Below are positions 8,747 to 17,537 of a stretch of 64,000 nt of DNA, in pieces (within the stretch, counting starts at the first letter, position 1; each line of letters opens with the position of its first letter). This DNA is from CAVSIS01 sp963814875 (lineage in GTDB: Bacteria; Acidobacteriota; Thermoanaerobaculia; Thermoanaerobaculales; Sulfomarinibacteraceae). The notes beneath the pieces were generated by a model that was not told where the DNA came from, did no database searches, and was given only the letters and a program-made list of their open reading frames with translations. Location of the stretch: the NCBI GenBank assembly GCA_963814875.1, contig CAWFFJ010000041.1, positions 62,001 to 126,000 on the forward strand. Direction: 5' to 3'. Position numbers and translations under genes: made by a program.

Positions 8747-9700
8747 ATGCGAAGGATTGCTCTTGTGTTGTTGCTGTGCTGCTCCGCTGCCGGCTGGGTG
8801 ACCGCGGCGCCCGGCGACCTGGTCCAGAACGTCAACCTGCCAGTGACGGGGTACGGCGTCAGCGTGGGCGTCGACTGCAACGGCAACGTGTACTACACGC
8901 TCGACTCGAATTCCAACCTGTACAAGATGGACAAGGACGGCAACCTGCTCGACACGATCCCGGTGGGCGCGTTCTTCGACGAGATCTCGTGGGACAACGG
9001 CCGCGGCGTGTTCTGGGCGGTCCTCCACGGCTCCAACCCGGTCGACGTCTACACCATCGACCCCACCAGCGGCACCGCGACCTTCAAGTTCACCAGCAGC
9101 ACCAACAGCATCGGGACCTTCCGCGACGGGCTCGCCTACGACGCCTCGGACGACTCCCTGTGGATCTCCGGCGACGTCAGCTCGACCGTCGAGCACCACG
9201 CCTCGGACGGGACCAACCTCGGCGCGATCACGCCCAAGAACTCCGGCGGCGGCAATCTCGGCACCATCAGCGGCGTGTTCGCCGGCGTCGGCGACCTGCT
9301 CTACTTGGGGCAGGACGGCAGCCAGCAGATCGTCCAGGTCAAGAAGAGCGACGGCACCTTCATCGCCACCTTCGCCTCGCCGGGCGGCGCGCGCGACGAG
9401 GGCCTCGAGTGCGACTCGGTGAACTTCGCGCCGCTGACCGTGCTGTGGTCGCGCGAGTTCAACACACCCGGGTTCTGCTCGGTGATCGAGCTCGCCCCGG
9501 GCTCCTGTTTCTGCGGCGGCGCGCCCGAGCCGACGCCCGAGGGCACGCCGGGTACGCCCACGCCGACCCCGACCGCCACCCCGCGCATCACGCCGACCCC
9601 GCCGCAGCCGGTGCCCACGAACACCCCGACGGGTCTGTTCGTGCTCGCCGGCCTGCTCGCGGCCGCGGGTGTGTTCCTGCTCCTGCGCCGGCTCGTTTGA
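8747..9700 (+). CDS. Secreted beta-propeller-like protein with Thr-Pro linker and C-terminal sorting helix
   Basis: A 317-aa exported protein. It has a signal peptide (MRRIALVLLLCC, cleavage near TAA), then repeated blades of the kind seen in NHL/SMP-30-like propellers (GVDCNGNVYYTLDSNSNLYK, DGLAYDASDDSLWISGD). A Thr-Pro-rich linker follows, then PVPTNTPTG, a hydrophobic helix and a terminal RRLV. The tail layout matches PEP-CTERM/IPTL-CTERM-type sorting signals that end in a short basic tail. ATG 8747 has GGAGGA 7 nt upstream; the longer reading from 8690 would hide the signal peptide. Monocistronic: its own promoter precedes it and a strong terminator follows. Specific function unknown; surface display is likely. 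Confidence 0.75.
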   Translation: MRRIALVLLLCCSAAGWVTAAPGDLVQNVNLPVTGYGVSVGVDCNGNVYYTLDSNSNLYKMDKDGNLLDTIPVGAFFDEISWDNGRGVFWAVLHGSNPVDVYTIDPTSGTATFKFTSSTNSIGTFRDGLAYDASDDSLWISGDVSSTVEHHASDGTNLGAITPKNSGGGNLGTISGVFAGVGDLLYLGQDGSQQIVQVKKSDGTFIATFASPGGARDEGLECDSVNFAPLTVLWSREFNTPGFCSVIELAPGSCFCGGAPEPTPEGTPGTPTPTPTATPRITPTPPQPVPTNTPTGLFVLAGLLAAAGVFLLLRRLV

Positions 9701-9724
9701 GCCTGACGTCCTGCCTGTGACACG

Positions 9725-9750
9725 CGGGCCGGCCCCTCGGGGCCGGCCCG
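9725..9750 (+). terminator. Intrinsic terminator after the secreted protein gene
   Basis: Perfect 12-bp G/C stem (9725-9736 with 9739-9750) closing a minimal loop, followed by TTGTCGTT. It lies 25 nt after the stop codon and before the tal-pgi gene. Confidence 0.75.
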
Positions 9751-9829
9751 TTGTCGTTCAGGCGAGCCCGCCTGGACAGCGCGGCCCCGGGCGCCGTAGG
9801 CTGACTCGCGACGGGGAGGACACGACGCG

Positions 9830-12682
9830 ATGAACCCTCTGCAGCGGCTCCACGACCAGGGTCAGTCGGTGTGGTTGGACGAGATCCGGCGCTCGATGCT
9901 CAACGACGGTGAGGTCGCCCGGATGGTGCGCGACGACGGCCTGTGCGGCGTGACCTCCAACCCCTCGATCTTCGAGAAAGCGATCGCCGGCTCCGCCGAT
10001 TACCGGCCGGCGATGGAGGCGCTGCTGCGCGCCGAGGCACCGTCGACGGTGGAGGTCTACGAGCACGTGGCGATCGACGACATCCGCCGCGCCGCTGCAG
10101 TCTTGCGGACCGTCTACGACGCAACCGCCGGCGGCGACGGCTTCGTCAGCCTGGAGGTCTCCCCCCACCTCGCCCACGATACCGAGGGCACTGTCGCCGA
10201 GGCCTTGCGTCTGTGGTCCCGTCTCGACTCCCCCAACGTCATGATCAAGGTCCCGGGCACGCCGGAGGGCATCCCGGCGATCCGTCGCCTCATCGCCGCT
10301 GGAGTCAACGTCAACGTCACCCTGCTGTTCTCGCGCCACGCCTACGCGGAGGTCGTCGAGGCCTACCTCGCCGGGCTCGAGGCGCGCGCCGCGAAAGATG
10401 GCGCGCTCGACCGGGTGGCGAGCGTCGCCAGCTTCTTCGTCAGCCGCATCGACACCGCCGTCGACCACCGCCTCGACGAGCTGGCAGGACAGGCGGCCGG
10501 TGTCCAGCGCGACCAGGTCGTTGCGCTCCACGGGCGCGCAGCTGTCGCCAATGCCAAGCTCGCCTATCGCACCGGCTGCGAGCTCTTTTCGGGCCCTCGC
10601 TGGCAGGCCCTGGCCGATCGCGGCGCCCGGGTCCAGCGGCTCCTGTGGGCCTCCACCAGCACCAAAAACCCGGCCTACCGGGACGTCAAGTACGTCGAGG
10701 AGCTGGTCGGTCCCGACACCGTCAACACCATCCCGCCGGCGACGCTGGCGGCGTTCCGCGACCACGGGATCGTGCGCCCGGTGCTCGACGAGGGTCTCGA
10801 CGAGGCCGAGCAGGCCCTGGCCGAGCTCGAGGCCGCCGGGATCTCCCTTGACACGGTGACTGACGAGCTGCTGGCCGACGGCGTTCGCCTCTTCGCAGAG
10901 GCCTACGACCGTTTGATGGCAGTCGTCGGCGGGGCTCGCACCGAGATCCTCGCCGGCCGCGCACGGCGGATGCGAGCGAGCCTCCCAGCCGCACTCGAGC
11001 GCGCGTTGGAGCGGGCCCGGGTGAGCTGGACCGAGGCCGACGGAACCCGACGCCTGTGGGGGCGGGACGCCAGCCTCTGGACCGGCGCCGACGAGTCGCG
11101 CTGGCTCGCCTGGCTGGACGTTGTCGACCGCCAGCGCCGCCGACTCGGCCGGTTCGCAGAGCTCGCCGCCGACGCCAGCTCCTTCGAGCACGTGCTCGTG
11201 CTCGGCATGGGCGGCTCGAGCCTCGCCCCGGAGGTCTTTTCGCAGACATTCGGCCACGTTTCCGGCCACCCCCAACTCTCGATCCTCGACTCCACCGACC
11301 CCGACCAGGTGCGCTCGGTCGAGGCCGCCCTCGACCTCGGACGCACCCTGTTCGTGGTCGCCTCCAAGTCCGGCACCACCCTCGAGCCGCAGCTGTTCAT
11401 GCGCCACTTCCTCGCCCGCGCAGCCGACACCGTCGGCGACGAGGAGGCGCCGAAGCGCTTCGTCGCGATCACCGACCCCGGTTCCGAGCTCGAGCGCGAG
11501 GCCGGCGAGCGGGGCTTCCGCACCGTGCTCCACGGCGAGCCCGCCATCGGCGGCCGCTTCTCCGCCCTGTCGGACTTCGGCATCGGCCCCGCCGCCATGA
11601 TGGGGGTGGACGTGGCGCGCCTGCTCGACCGCTCCGCCGCGATGGCGGCGGCCTCGGGACCTGAGGTCGCGGCGGCCGCCAACCCCGGCGTCGCACTCGG
11701 CCTGCTGCTCGGTGCCGCGGCCCACGCCGGACGGGACAAGCTGACCCTCGTCGCCTCGCCCGGAATCGCCGACCTCGGGGCCTGGCTCGAGCAGCTCGTG
11801 GCCGAGTCCACCGGCAAGCGCGGACGGGCCATCATCCCGATCGCCGGCGAGCGCCTTGGTCCGCCCGAGGTCTACGGCGACGACCGGCTCTTCGTCGAGC
11901 TCGCCCTTGCCGGCGAGACCGACGTCGAGCGCACGGCCGCGCTCGACCGGCTCGCGGCGGCCGGGCACCCGGTGGTCCGCATCGCCCTCGCCGATCCCTA
12001 CGACCTCGGCGGTGAGCTCTTGCGCTGGGAGATCGCCACCGCGGTCGCCGGCGCCGTGCTCGGCATCAACCCTTTCGACCAGCCCGACGTCGAGGCGAGC
12101 AAGGTGGCGACCCGGGAGCTCACCACCGCCTACGAGAGCACCGGTGAGCTGCCCGCGAGCGAGCCGCTTGCCACCGGGGGCGGCCTCACCCTCTCTGGCG
12201 GCGACGTCTGGGCGCAGCATCTGGTCCAGGCTGCCGGCGGGGCGCGCTCCGTGCCTGCCCTGCTGGGCGCTCACCTTGCTTCGCTCGCTCCGGGCGACTA
12301 CCTCGCCGTGCTCGGCTGGCTGGAGATGAATGACGCCCACGTGGCGGCGCTCGATCAGCTCCGCCACCTGGTCCGCGACGCACGCAGGGTCGCAACCTGC
12401 GTCGGCTTCGGGCCGCGTTTCCTCCACTCCACCGGGCAGGCTTACAAGGGCGGCCCCAACACCGGTGTATTTCTCGCGGTGACCGTGGGCAACTGCAACG
12501 ACCTGCCCTTGCCCGGAATGCGCGCGACCTTCGGCGTCGTCCACTCCGCTCAGGCGCTGGGCGACCTTCAGGTGCTCGCCCAGCGCGGGCGACGCGCCCT
12601 GCGCGTCGACCTCGGCGATGACTCCGCCGCAGGGCTCGCCCGCCTCCTCGACGCTGTCAGGTCCGCCCTTGGAGCTTCGTGA
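9830..12682 (+). CDS. tal-pgi: Bifunctional transaldolase/glucose-6-phosphate isomerase fusion
   Basis: A 950-aa fusion joining the pentose phosphate pathway to glycolysis in the cytoplasm. Residues about 1-365 are transaldolase, with GVTSNPSIFEKAI near the start and the Schiff-base lysine in VMIKVPGTPEG (about K139). Residues about 400-950 are phosphoglucose isomerase (LGMGGSSLAPEV, VASKSGTTLEPQ, SDFGIGP, FLHSTGQAYKGGP). Transaldolase-PGI fusions are known in several bacterial groups. ATG 9830 follows GGGGAGGA at good spacing. The stop overlaps the glucokinase ATG, so the two are translationally coupled, placing glucose phosphorylation, isomerisation and the transaldolase step in one unit. 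Confidence 0.95.
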   Translation: MNPLQRLHDQGQSVWLDEIRRSMLNDGEVARMVRDDGLCGVTSNPSIFEKAIAGSADYRPAMEALLRAEAPSTVEVYEHVAIDDIRRAAAVLRTVYDATAGGDGFVSLEVSPHLAHDTEGTVAEALRLWSRLDSPNVMIKVPGTPEGIPAIRRLIAAGVNVNVTLLFSRHAYAEVVEAYLAGLEARAAKDGALDRVASVASFFVSRIDTAVDHRLDELAGQAAGVQRDQVVALHGRAAVANAKLAYRTGCELFSGPRWQALADRGARVQRLLWASTSTKNPAYRDVKYVEELVGPDTVNTIPPATLAAFRDHGIVRPVLDEGLDEAEQALAELEAAGISLDTVTDELLADGVRLFAEAYDRLMAVVGGARTEILAGRARRMRASLPAALERALERARVSWTEADGTRRLWGRDASLWTGADESRWLAWLDVVDRQRRRLGRFAELAADASSFEHVLVLGMGGSSLAPEVFSQTFGHVSGHPQLSILDSTDPDQVRSVEAALDLGRTLFVVASKSGTTLEPQLFMRHFLARAADTVGDEEAPKRFVAITDPGSELEREAGERGFRTVLHGEPAIGGRFSALSDFGIGPAAMMGVDVARLLDRSAAMAAASGPEVAAAANPGVALGLLLGAAAHAGRDKLTLVASPGIADLGAWLEQLVAESTGKRGRAIIPIAGERLGPPEVYGDDRLFVELALAGETDVERTAALDRLAAAGHPVVRIALADPYDLGGELLRWEIATAVAGAVLGINPFDQPDVEASKVATRELTTAYESTGELPASEPLATGGGLTLSGGDVWAQHLVQAAGGARSVPALLGAHLASLAPGDYLAVLGWLEMNDAHVAALDQLRHLVRDARRVATCVGFGPRFLHSTGQAYKGGPNTGVFLAVTVGNCNDLPLPGMRATFGVVHSAQALGDLQVLAQRGRRALRVDLGDDSAAGLARLLDAVRSALGAS

Positions 12683-13668
12683 TGCAGGTCCTCGGCGGCG
12701 ACATCGGCGGCACCAGCGCCCGCCTCGCGCTGTTCGAGGCCGACGGCGACTCACCCCCCCGTCTGGTTGACGAGCACACCTACCCGAGCGCGGACCACGA
12801 CGGGCTCGAGGAGGTCGTCGCCGCCTTCTTGTCCGGCGTCGGTGGGCGCCCGAGGCGGGCGGCCTTCGGTCTCGCCGGACCGGTCCGTGGACGGCGAGTC
12901 ACACTCACGAACCTCCCCTGGGTGGTCGACGCCGACGCCGTGGCCCAGCGCTTCGAGCTCGACGAGGTCGTCCTGCTCAACGACCTCGAGGCGACCGCCT
13001 GGGGCGTCGCGTCCCTCGCGCCCGATCGCGTCCACATCCTCCAGCAGGGCGATCCCGACGCGATCGGAAACGCCGCGGTGATCGCGGCCGGAACCGGGCT
13101 TGGCGAGGCCGGGCTGTACTGGGACGGCGCCCGCCACCATCCCTTCGCCTGCGAGGGCGGCCACGCCGGCTTCGCCCCTGGCAGCCCTCTCGAGATCGAG
13201 CTGCTCGAGGCGCTCGGCCGCCGCCTCGACCGCGTGAGCTGGGAGCGCGTACTGTCCGGGCCGGGCCTGGCGGCGATCGCAGAGTTCCTGTTCGATCGCG
13301 ACGAAGGCGGAGCTCCGCTCTGGCTGCGGGAGGCCGAGGACCCGGCCGCGGCGGTCGCCGAGTCGGCGCTTGCCGGACGCTCCGCCACCGCCTCGGCCGC
13401 GCTCGACCTCTTCGTTCGCCTCTACGGCGTCGAGGCGGGCGACCTCGCGCTCAAGGTGATGGCGCTGGGCGGCGTGTGGATCGGCGGCGGCATCGCGCCC
13501 AAGATCTGGCCCCGCCTGGTCGAGGGACCGTTCCTCGACGGCTTCCTGGCCAAGGGCCGGATGCGGCCGCTGGTCGCGGCGATGCCGGTTCGGGTCATCC
13601 TCGACGACCGCACCGCCCTCCTCGGCGCCGGCCGCCGCGCTGCGCTCGACGACGAGCCCGCGCGCTGA
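12682..13668 (+). CDS. glk: Glucokinase
   Basis: A 328-aa Glk-family (not ROK) glucokinase that phosphorylates glucose with ATP. Seen: the N-terminal phosphate loop GGDIGGTSARLALF, the glucose-binding LLNDLEATAWG, the ATP-site AAGTGLGEAGL, EGGHAGFAP and the C-terminal GGVWIGGGIAPKI. ATG 12682 shares one base with the tal-pgi stop (TGATG); the GTG one codon upstream is less likely. Only 7 nt separate its stop from that of the convergent RNB gene. Confidence 0.93.
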   Translation: MQVLGGDIGGTSARLALFEADGDSPPRLVDEHTYPSADHDGLEEVVAAFLSGVGGRPRRAAFGLAGPVRGRRVTLTNLPWVVDADAVAQRFELDEVVLLNDLEATAWGVASLAPDRVHILQQGDPDAIGNAAVIAAGTGLGEAGLYWDGARHHPFACEGGHAGFAPGSPLEIELLEALGRRLDRVSWERVLSGPGLAAIAEFLFDRDEGGAPLWLREAEDPAAAVAESALAGRSATASAALDLFVRLYGVEAGDLALKVMALGGVWIGGGIAPKIWPRLVEGPFLDGFLAKGRMRPLVAAMPVRVILDDRTALLGAGRRAALDDEPAR

Positions 13669-13675
13669 CCCGATC

Positions 13676-15430
13676 TCAGCCGGCGGCGAGACGCAGCCGC
13701 CAACGGTCGTGCTCGCGGTCGAGGCCTGCCACCGCGAGCCGGATGCTGTCGCCGAGAGTCACTCGCGCACCGCCGTCGGACGACGCCTCCACCTCGAAGG
13801 GGTCCACCCACCATCGGCGACCGTCCGCCGCCTCCAGGTCCCGCAGGTAGACCTTCACATCCAGCGGCGGCTCGTCGAGGCGGACGTGGAGGCGGTCCGC
13901 AGCCATCCCCATCACCGTGCCCACCAGCGCTTCGCCACCGGCCTTGAGACGCGAGAGCTCGGTATCGAGCGCGATCCGGTCGGCCGCCCGCTCGAGCGTC
14001 TTCTGCAGCTCACGGGCGCGGTTGCCGGACGTGACCACGGCGTCGCGCAGAGCGAGGTCGTCCTGGCTCGCGGGATCCGGGCCCGCGAGCAGCTCGAGCG
14101 CTTCCTTGTGGGTGAAGACGCCAACGATCTCTCGCATCGGCGCGGTGAAGCGCGCGTACCAGGGCGCACCGAGGCCGGCGTGTGGACCGGGCTCTGCGCT
14201 GAACACCGCCGGCCGGTTCACCAGCACCGCCTGGCGGTCGACCGCCCGCGCAAGACGGGCCAATCTTCCTCGACGCGGTAGCCGTGTCAGGTAGTCGGCC
14301 AGGGGCTCGACGTCGCGCCGCCAGGCCCACACCACCGGATCCAGCCTTCGCACCGAGGCGAGGGCGGCGAGGCGCTCGGCGAGCCGGTCGAGCTCAGCCG
14401 GCGCCGGTGCCGGATGGACCTTGAAGATCGGCTCGACCCGCGGCAGGCCGTGGGCCTCCTCCAGGATCCGGGCACCCTCGACGTTGACCAGCACTGAGAT
14501 CTGCTCGTTGAAGGACTCCACCGGGAGACGGTCGCGCACCGTTGCCCGCAACCGGCTCGGGTCGGCGGCGTCAGGGGTGAGCACCAGCTCATCGCGGTGC
14601 GGTCGCACGACGTGGCGGCGGCGGGCGTCGTCGAGACGCAGGCGACCGACCTCCGCGAGCAGCTCGAGGCTGGCCCGCCACGGCCGGTCGAGCCAGCCGC
14701 TGCCCGCGGGGTCCTCGTAGAAGCGCTGCACCCTGCGGTAGGACAGCTTGGCGCGGCTGCAGACCCGGGCCCGCGCCATTCGGACCGCGACCACGGCGCC
14801 GGCGTGATCCAGCCGCACCTCGAACACGAGCGCCCGCCGCAGGCCCCGTGGCAGCAGCGACAGGGCGCCCTCGGAGAGGCTCGGCGGCAGCATCGGCAAG
14901 CTGATCCCGGGCAGGTAGAAGCTCGCCCCCCGGGCGAGCCCCTCGGTGAACAGTGCGGTCCGGGGCCGCACCACCCGGGCGGCGTCGGCAAGGGCGTAGC
15001 GCAGCACGGTTTCCGACCCGTCCCGCTCGAGGTGCAGCGCCTGGTCGAGATCGTGAGAGTCGGCGGGGTCGATCGTCACGAAGGGGACCGGCTCGAGGTC
15101 GACGAGGTCAGGCGCCGCCAGGTCCGGCGCGCGGGTCGCCGCCGACGCCTCAGCGAGGGCGGCTTGAGAGTGCGGCGGTTCGACGCCGTGGGCGGCGGCC
15201 AGGCGGAGCATGCTCGCCCGGACCGTGCCGGCGCCGGCGACAACCCCTCCCACCGCCCGGTAACCGTCTTCCGCGGCCTCCACCAGCACCAAATCTCCGG
15301 GGCGCGCCCCGTCGGGGTCCTCGAGCCGCGCCTCCCGTCCGTCCGCCAGCCGCGCAGCGGCGGGCCGCGGGCCGCCCGAGGTCACCTCGGCAAGCCGTCG
15401 CCTTCCGCCGTCCGTTCCTGTGGCGCTCAT
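13676..15430 (-). CDS. RNB-domain exoribonuclease (RNase II/R family)
   Basis: A 584-aa 3'-to-5' exoribonuclease candidate. The RNB catalytic segment reads TIDPADSHDLDQALHL, where RNase II/R have four acidic residues (D-D-D-D). The fourth is Gln here, as I recall for the DLDQ subgroup found in actinobacterial-type RNB proteins. Downstream conserved parts include GASFYLPG, LPMLPPSLSEG and ARFTAPMREI. There is a short basic N-terminal region and a C-terminal S1-like part (VGTVMGMAADRLHVRLDEP). It is shorter than RNase R because it lacks the long cold-shock region. ATG 15430 has GGGGGAAG upstream and a TATGAT (-10-like) at 15448-15453. Confidence 0.85.
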   Translation of the reverse strand: MSATGTDGGRRRLAEVTSGGPRPAAARLADGREARLEDPDGARPGDLVLVEAAEDGYRAVGGVVAGAGTVRASMLRLAAAHGVEPPHSQAALAEASAATRAPDLAAPDLVDLEPVPFVTIDPADSHDLDQALHLERDGSETVLRYALADAARVVRPRTALFTEGLARGASFYLPGISLPMLPPSLSEGALSLLPRGLRRALVFEVRLDHAGAVVAVRMARARVCSRAKLSYRRVQRFYEDPAGSGWLDRPWRASLELLAEVGRLRLDDARRRHVVRPHRDELVLTPDAADPSRLRATVRDRLPVESFNEQISVLVNVEGARILEEAHGLPRVEPIFKVHPAPAPAELDRLAERLAALASVRRLDPVVWAWRRDVEPLADYLTRLPRRGRLARLARAVDRQAVLVNRPAVFSAEPGPHAGLGAPWYARFTAPMREIVGVFTHKEALELLAGPDPASQDDLALRDAVVTSGNRARELQKTLERAADRIALDTELSRLKAGGEALVGTVMGMAADRLHVRLDEPPLDVKVYLRDLEAADGRRWWVDPFEVEASSDGGARVTLGDSIRLAVAGLDREHDRWRLRLAAG

Positions 15431-15576
15431 GACTTCCCCCGGACGCCATCATACGGCGGGCGATGCTCATGATCTTGGGCTACGCGATCATCGCGGTGCC
15501 GACGAGGATCGTCCCCGGTCGAGCTCGGTCGCACGACTCGCGGTACACTTCTCGGTAGACGCCAGCGGAGGGCGCC

Positions 15577-16218
15577 GTGGACACCATCGACACCCTTTTC
15601 GCCAACAACCGCGCATGGGCGTCCGAGATGACCGCCTCCGACCCGACCTACTTCCGCAGGCTTGTCGCCCAGCAGAAGCCCCACTACCTGTGGATCGGGT
15701 GCTCGGACAGCCGCGTGCCGGCTAACCAGATCGCCGGTCTGGAGCCGGGCGAGGTTTTCGTCCACCGCAACATCGCCAACGTCGTCGTGCACACCGACCT
15801 CAACTGCTTGTCGGTGATCCAGTACGCGGTTGAGGTCCTCGAGGTCGAGCACATCATCGTGTGCGGCCACGACCACTGCGGTGGCATCCACGCGGCGATG
15901 GACCTCACCGACCGCGGACTGATCGACAACTGGCTGCGCCACCTGAGGGACCTCTACGCCAAGCACCGCGACATCCTCGACCCGATTTCGGACCCCGCGG
16001 AGCGCCTCGACCAGTTCTGTCAGCTCAACGTCGTCGAGCAGGTCCACAACGTGTGCCACTCGGGGATCGTGCAGGGTGCCTGGCGGCGAGGTCAGCGGCT
16101 GTTCGTGCACGGGGTGTTCTACCGGCTCGAGGACGGCCTCCTGCGCGACCTCGCGGTGTGCGTCGACTCGGCGGATAAGATCGACAACCTCTACCGGACC
16201 CTCGACGCCGTGCCCTGA
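15577..16218 (+). CDS. can: Beta-class carbonic anhydrase
   Basis: A 213-aa zinc enzyme interconverting CO2 and bicarbonate in the cytoplasm. The zinc ligands and catalytic dyad are visible in GCSDSRVP (Cys, Asp, Arg) and CGHDHCGG (His, Cys). Length and the conserved PGEVFVHRNIANVV segment match the beta class, close to E. coli Can. GTG 15577 is the start, supported by GGAGGG 6 nt upstream. A TACACT (15544-15549) may be the -10. The next gene (rarD) begins 73 nt later. Confidence 0.93.
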   Translation: MDTIDTLFANNRAWASEMTASDPTYFRRLVAQQKPHYLWIGCSDSRVPANQIAGLEPGEVFVHRNIANVVVHTDLNCLSVIQYAVEVLEVEHIIVCGHDHCGGIHAAMDLTDRGLIDNWLRHLRDLYAKHRDILDPISDPAERLDQFCQLNVVEQVHNVCHSGIVQGAWRRGQRLFVHGVFYRLEDGLLRDLAVCVDSADKIDNLYRTLDAVP

Positions 16219-16291
16219 GTTCGACCGCACCGGGCAGAGATCCGGCGGCGGCGCTGTTGTCCGGCTCGGCCCCACGGGAAGTCGCCCGGTC

Positions 16292-17182
16292 ATGGAATCC
16301 TCACCAACCCGCACCGGCGTGCTCGCCGCCACCGCCGCCTACCTGACCTGGGGCCTGGCTCCGGTCTACTGGAAGCTGCTCCGGACCGTGCCCGCCCTCG
16401 AGTTGCTCGCGCATCGCGTCCTGTGGTCGTTCGTGCTCGTGATCGCCTGGCTCGGGATCTCCCGCCGCCTGCCCGACCTGGCGGTCGCGTGGGCGCATCC
16501 CGCGACCCGCACCAAGCTCCTTGCCACCACGGCGCTGATCGGCGTCAACTGGGGACTGTTCATCTGGGCGGTCAACAGCGGCCACATCCTCCAGGCGAGC
16601 CTCGGCTACTACATCAATCCCCTGGTGAGCGTTGTCCTCGGGCTGGTCGTACTCGGCGAACGGCTATCGCGCGGCCAGGGGCTGGCGGTCGCGCTCGCGG
16701 CGCTCGGCGTCGCCGTGCTCGCGATCGCGGTCGGCTCGCTGCCATGGGTGTCGCTCGCGCTGGCCGGCTCATTCGGCCTCTACGGTCTGCTCCGCAAGAC
16801 GGTGCGCGCCGACGCCGTGCTCGGGCTCGCCTTCGAGACCAGCCTGCTCGCTCCGTTCGCCCTGGCATGGCTGGTGATCGCCGAGATCGAGGGTTACGGC
16901 GCATTTGGCCGCGTGTCGGCGACAGTCGACGGCCTGCTGGCCTTCACCGGCGTTCTCACCGCGGTTCCGCTGCTGCTGTTCACCGCCGGCGCCCGCCGCC
17001 TCCCCCTCAACGTGGTCGGCCTGCTCCAGTACATCACTCCGACGTGCCACTTCGCGCTCGCGGTGGCGGTCTACCACGAGGCGTTCAGCCGCGCACACAC
17101 GGTCACGTTCGCCCTCATCTGGTCGGCCCTGGCGCTCTATACTGCCGATGCCCGAATGCGCATGCGCCGTCAGCGGCGGTGA
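16292..17182 (+). CDS. rarD: RarD/EamA-family permease
   Basis: A 296-aa protein with about ten hydrophobic helices in two EamA halves, typical of RarD (e.g. AYLTWGLAPVYWKLL at the N-terminus, INWGLFIWAVNSG-like and SLGYYINPLVSVVLG motifs). It is an inner-membrane drug/metabolite transporter; its substrate is unknown. ATG 16292 gives the standard RarD N-terminus even though no clear Shine-Dalgarno precedes it; the frame is open further upstream but overlaps the carbonic anhydrase gene. The orphan gene at 17196 starts 13 nt after its stop. Confidence 0.88.
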   Translation: MESSPTRTGVLAATAAYLTWGLAPVYWKLLRTVPALELLAHRVLWSFVLVIAWLGISRRLPDLAVAWAHPATRTKLLATTALIGVNWGLFIWAVNSGHILQASLGYYINPLVSVVLGLVVLGERLSRGQGLAVALAALGVAVLAIAVGSLPWVSLALAGSFGLYGLLRKTVRADAVLGLAFETSLLAPFALAWLVIAEIEGYGAFGRVSATVDGLLAFTGVLTAVPLLLFTAGARRLPLNVVGLLQYITPTCHFALAVAVYHEAFSRAHTVTFALIWSALALYTADARMRMRRQRR

Positions 17183-17195
17183 CGGAGGAACGACG

Positions 17196-17537
17196 ATGGG
17201 GAGCGATGAGACCTACAGCTTCGCGTTCGACCGCCAGGCGGCGGGGCAGGTGTTCCAGCAGGTCGCGACCGGCGAGATCCTGCTCGGGCTGATGGCCGGC
17301 ATCCCTCCCGAGCCGGAGTGGGACGGTTGCCAGGTGTGGGAGGGTCCCAGTCCCCTCGACCCCGAGAGCACCGCCTGTGTCGGCATTCGCGGCCCGGGCG
17401 CGGCGACAGTCCAGGAGCGGCTGGTCGAGGCCCTCGAGCGCCTCGGAGTGCCGGTGCTCGCCCTCTGGGAGGGCGGCCCTGGCGTGACACGCCGGCTCGT
17501 CCGCGCCACCGGCGGACGCTGGGTCAGTCCCGATTGA
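17196..17537 (+). CDS. Conserved-looking 113-aa protein of unknown function
   Basis: I do not recognise this family. The 113-aa product is soluble, acidic, and has no signal or membrane segment. It contains GEILLGLMAGIPPEPEWDGC, a Gly/Pro-rich centre and a C-terminal alpha/beta-like stretch (AATVQERLVEALERLGVPVLALWEGG). ATG 17196 has GGAGGA 6 nt upstream, which is good evidence for translation. It probably shares a transcript with rarD (13-nt gap). Its last 14 nt overlap the 3' end of the convergent dihydrouridine synthase gene. Confidence 0.65.
   Translation: MGSDETYSFAFDRQAAGQVFQQVATGEILLGLMAGIPPEPEWDGCQVWEGPSPLDPESTACVGIRGPGAATVQERLVEALERLGVPVLALWEGGPGVTRRLVRATGGRWVSPD

Noticed and set aside
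9758..12754. 998-codon open frame antisense to tal-pgi
   Set aside because: It mirrors the real gene in a high-GC sequence, shows no domain, and its composition is that of a complementary-strand shadow.
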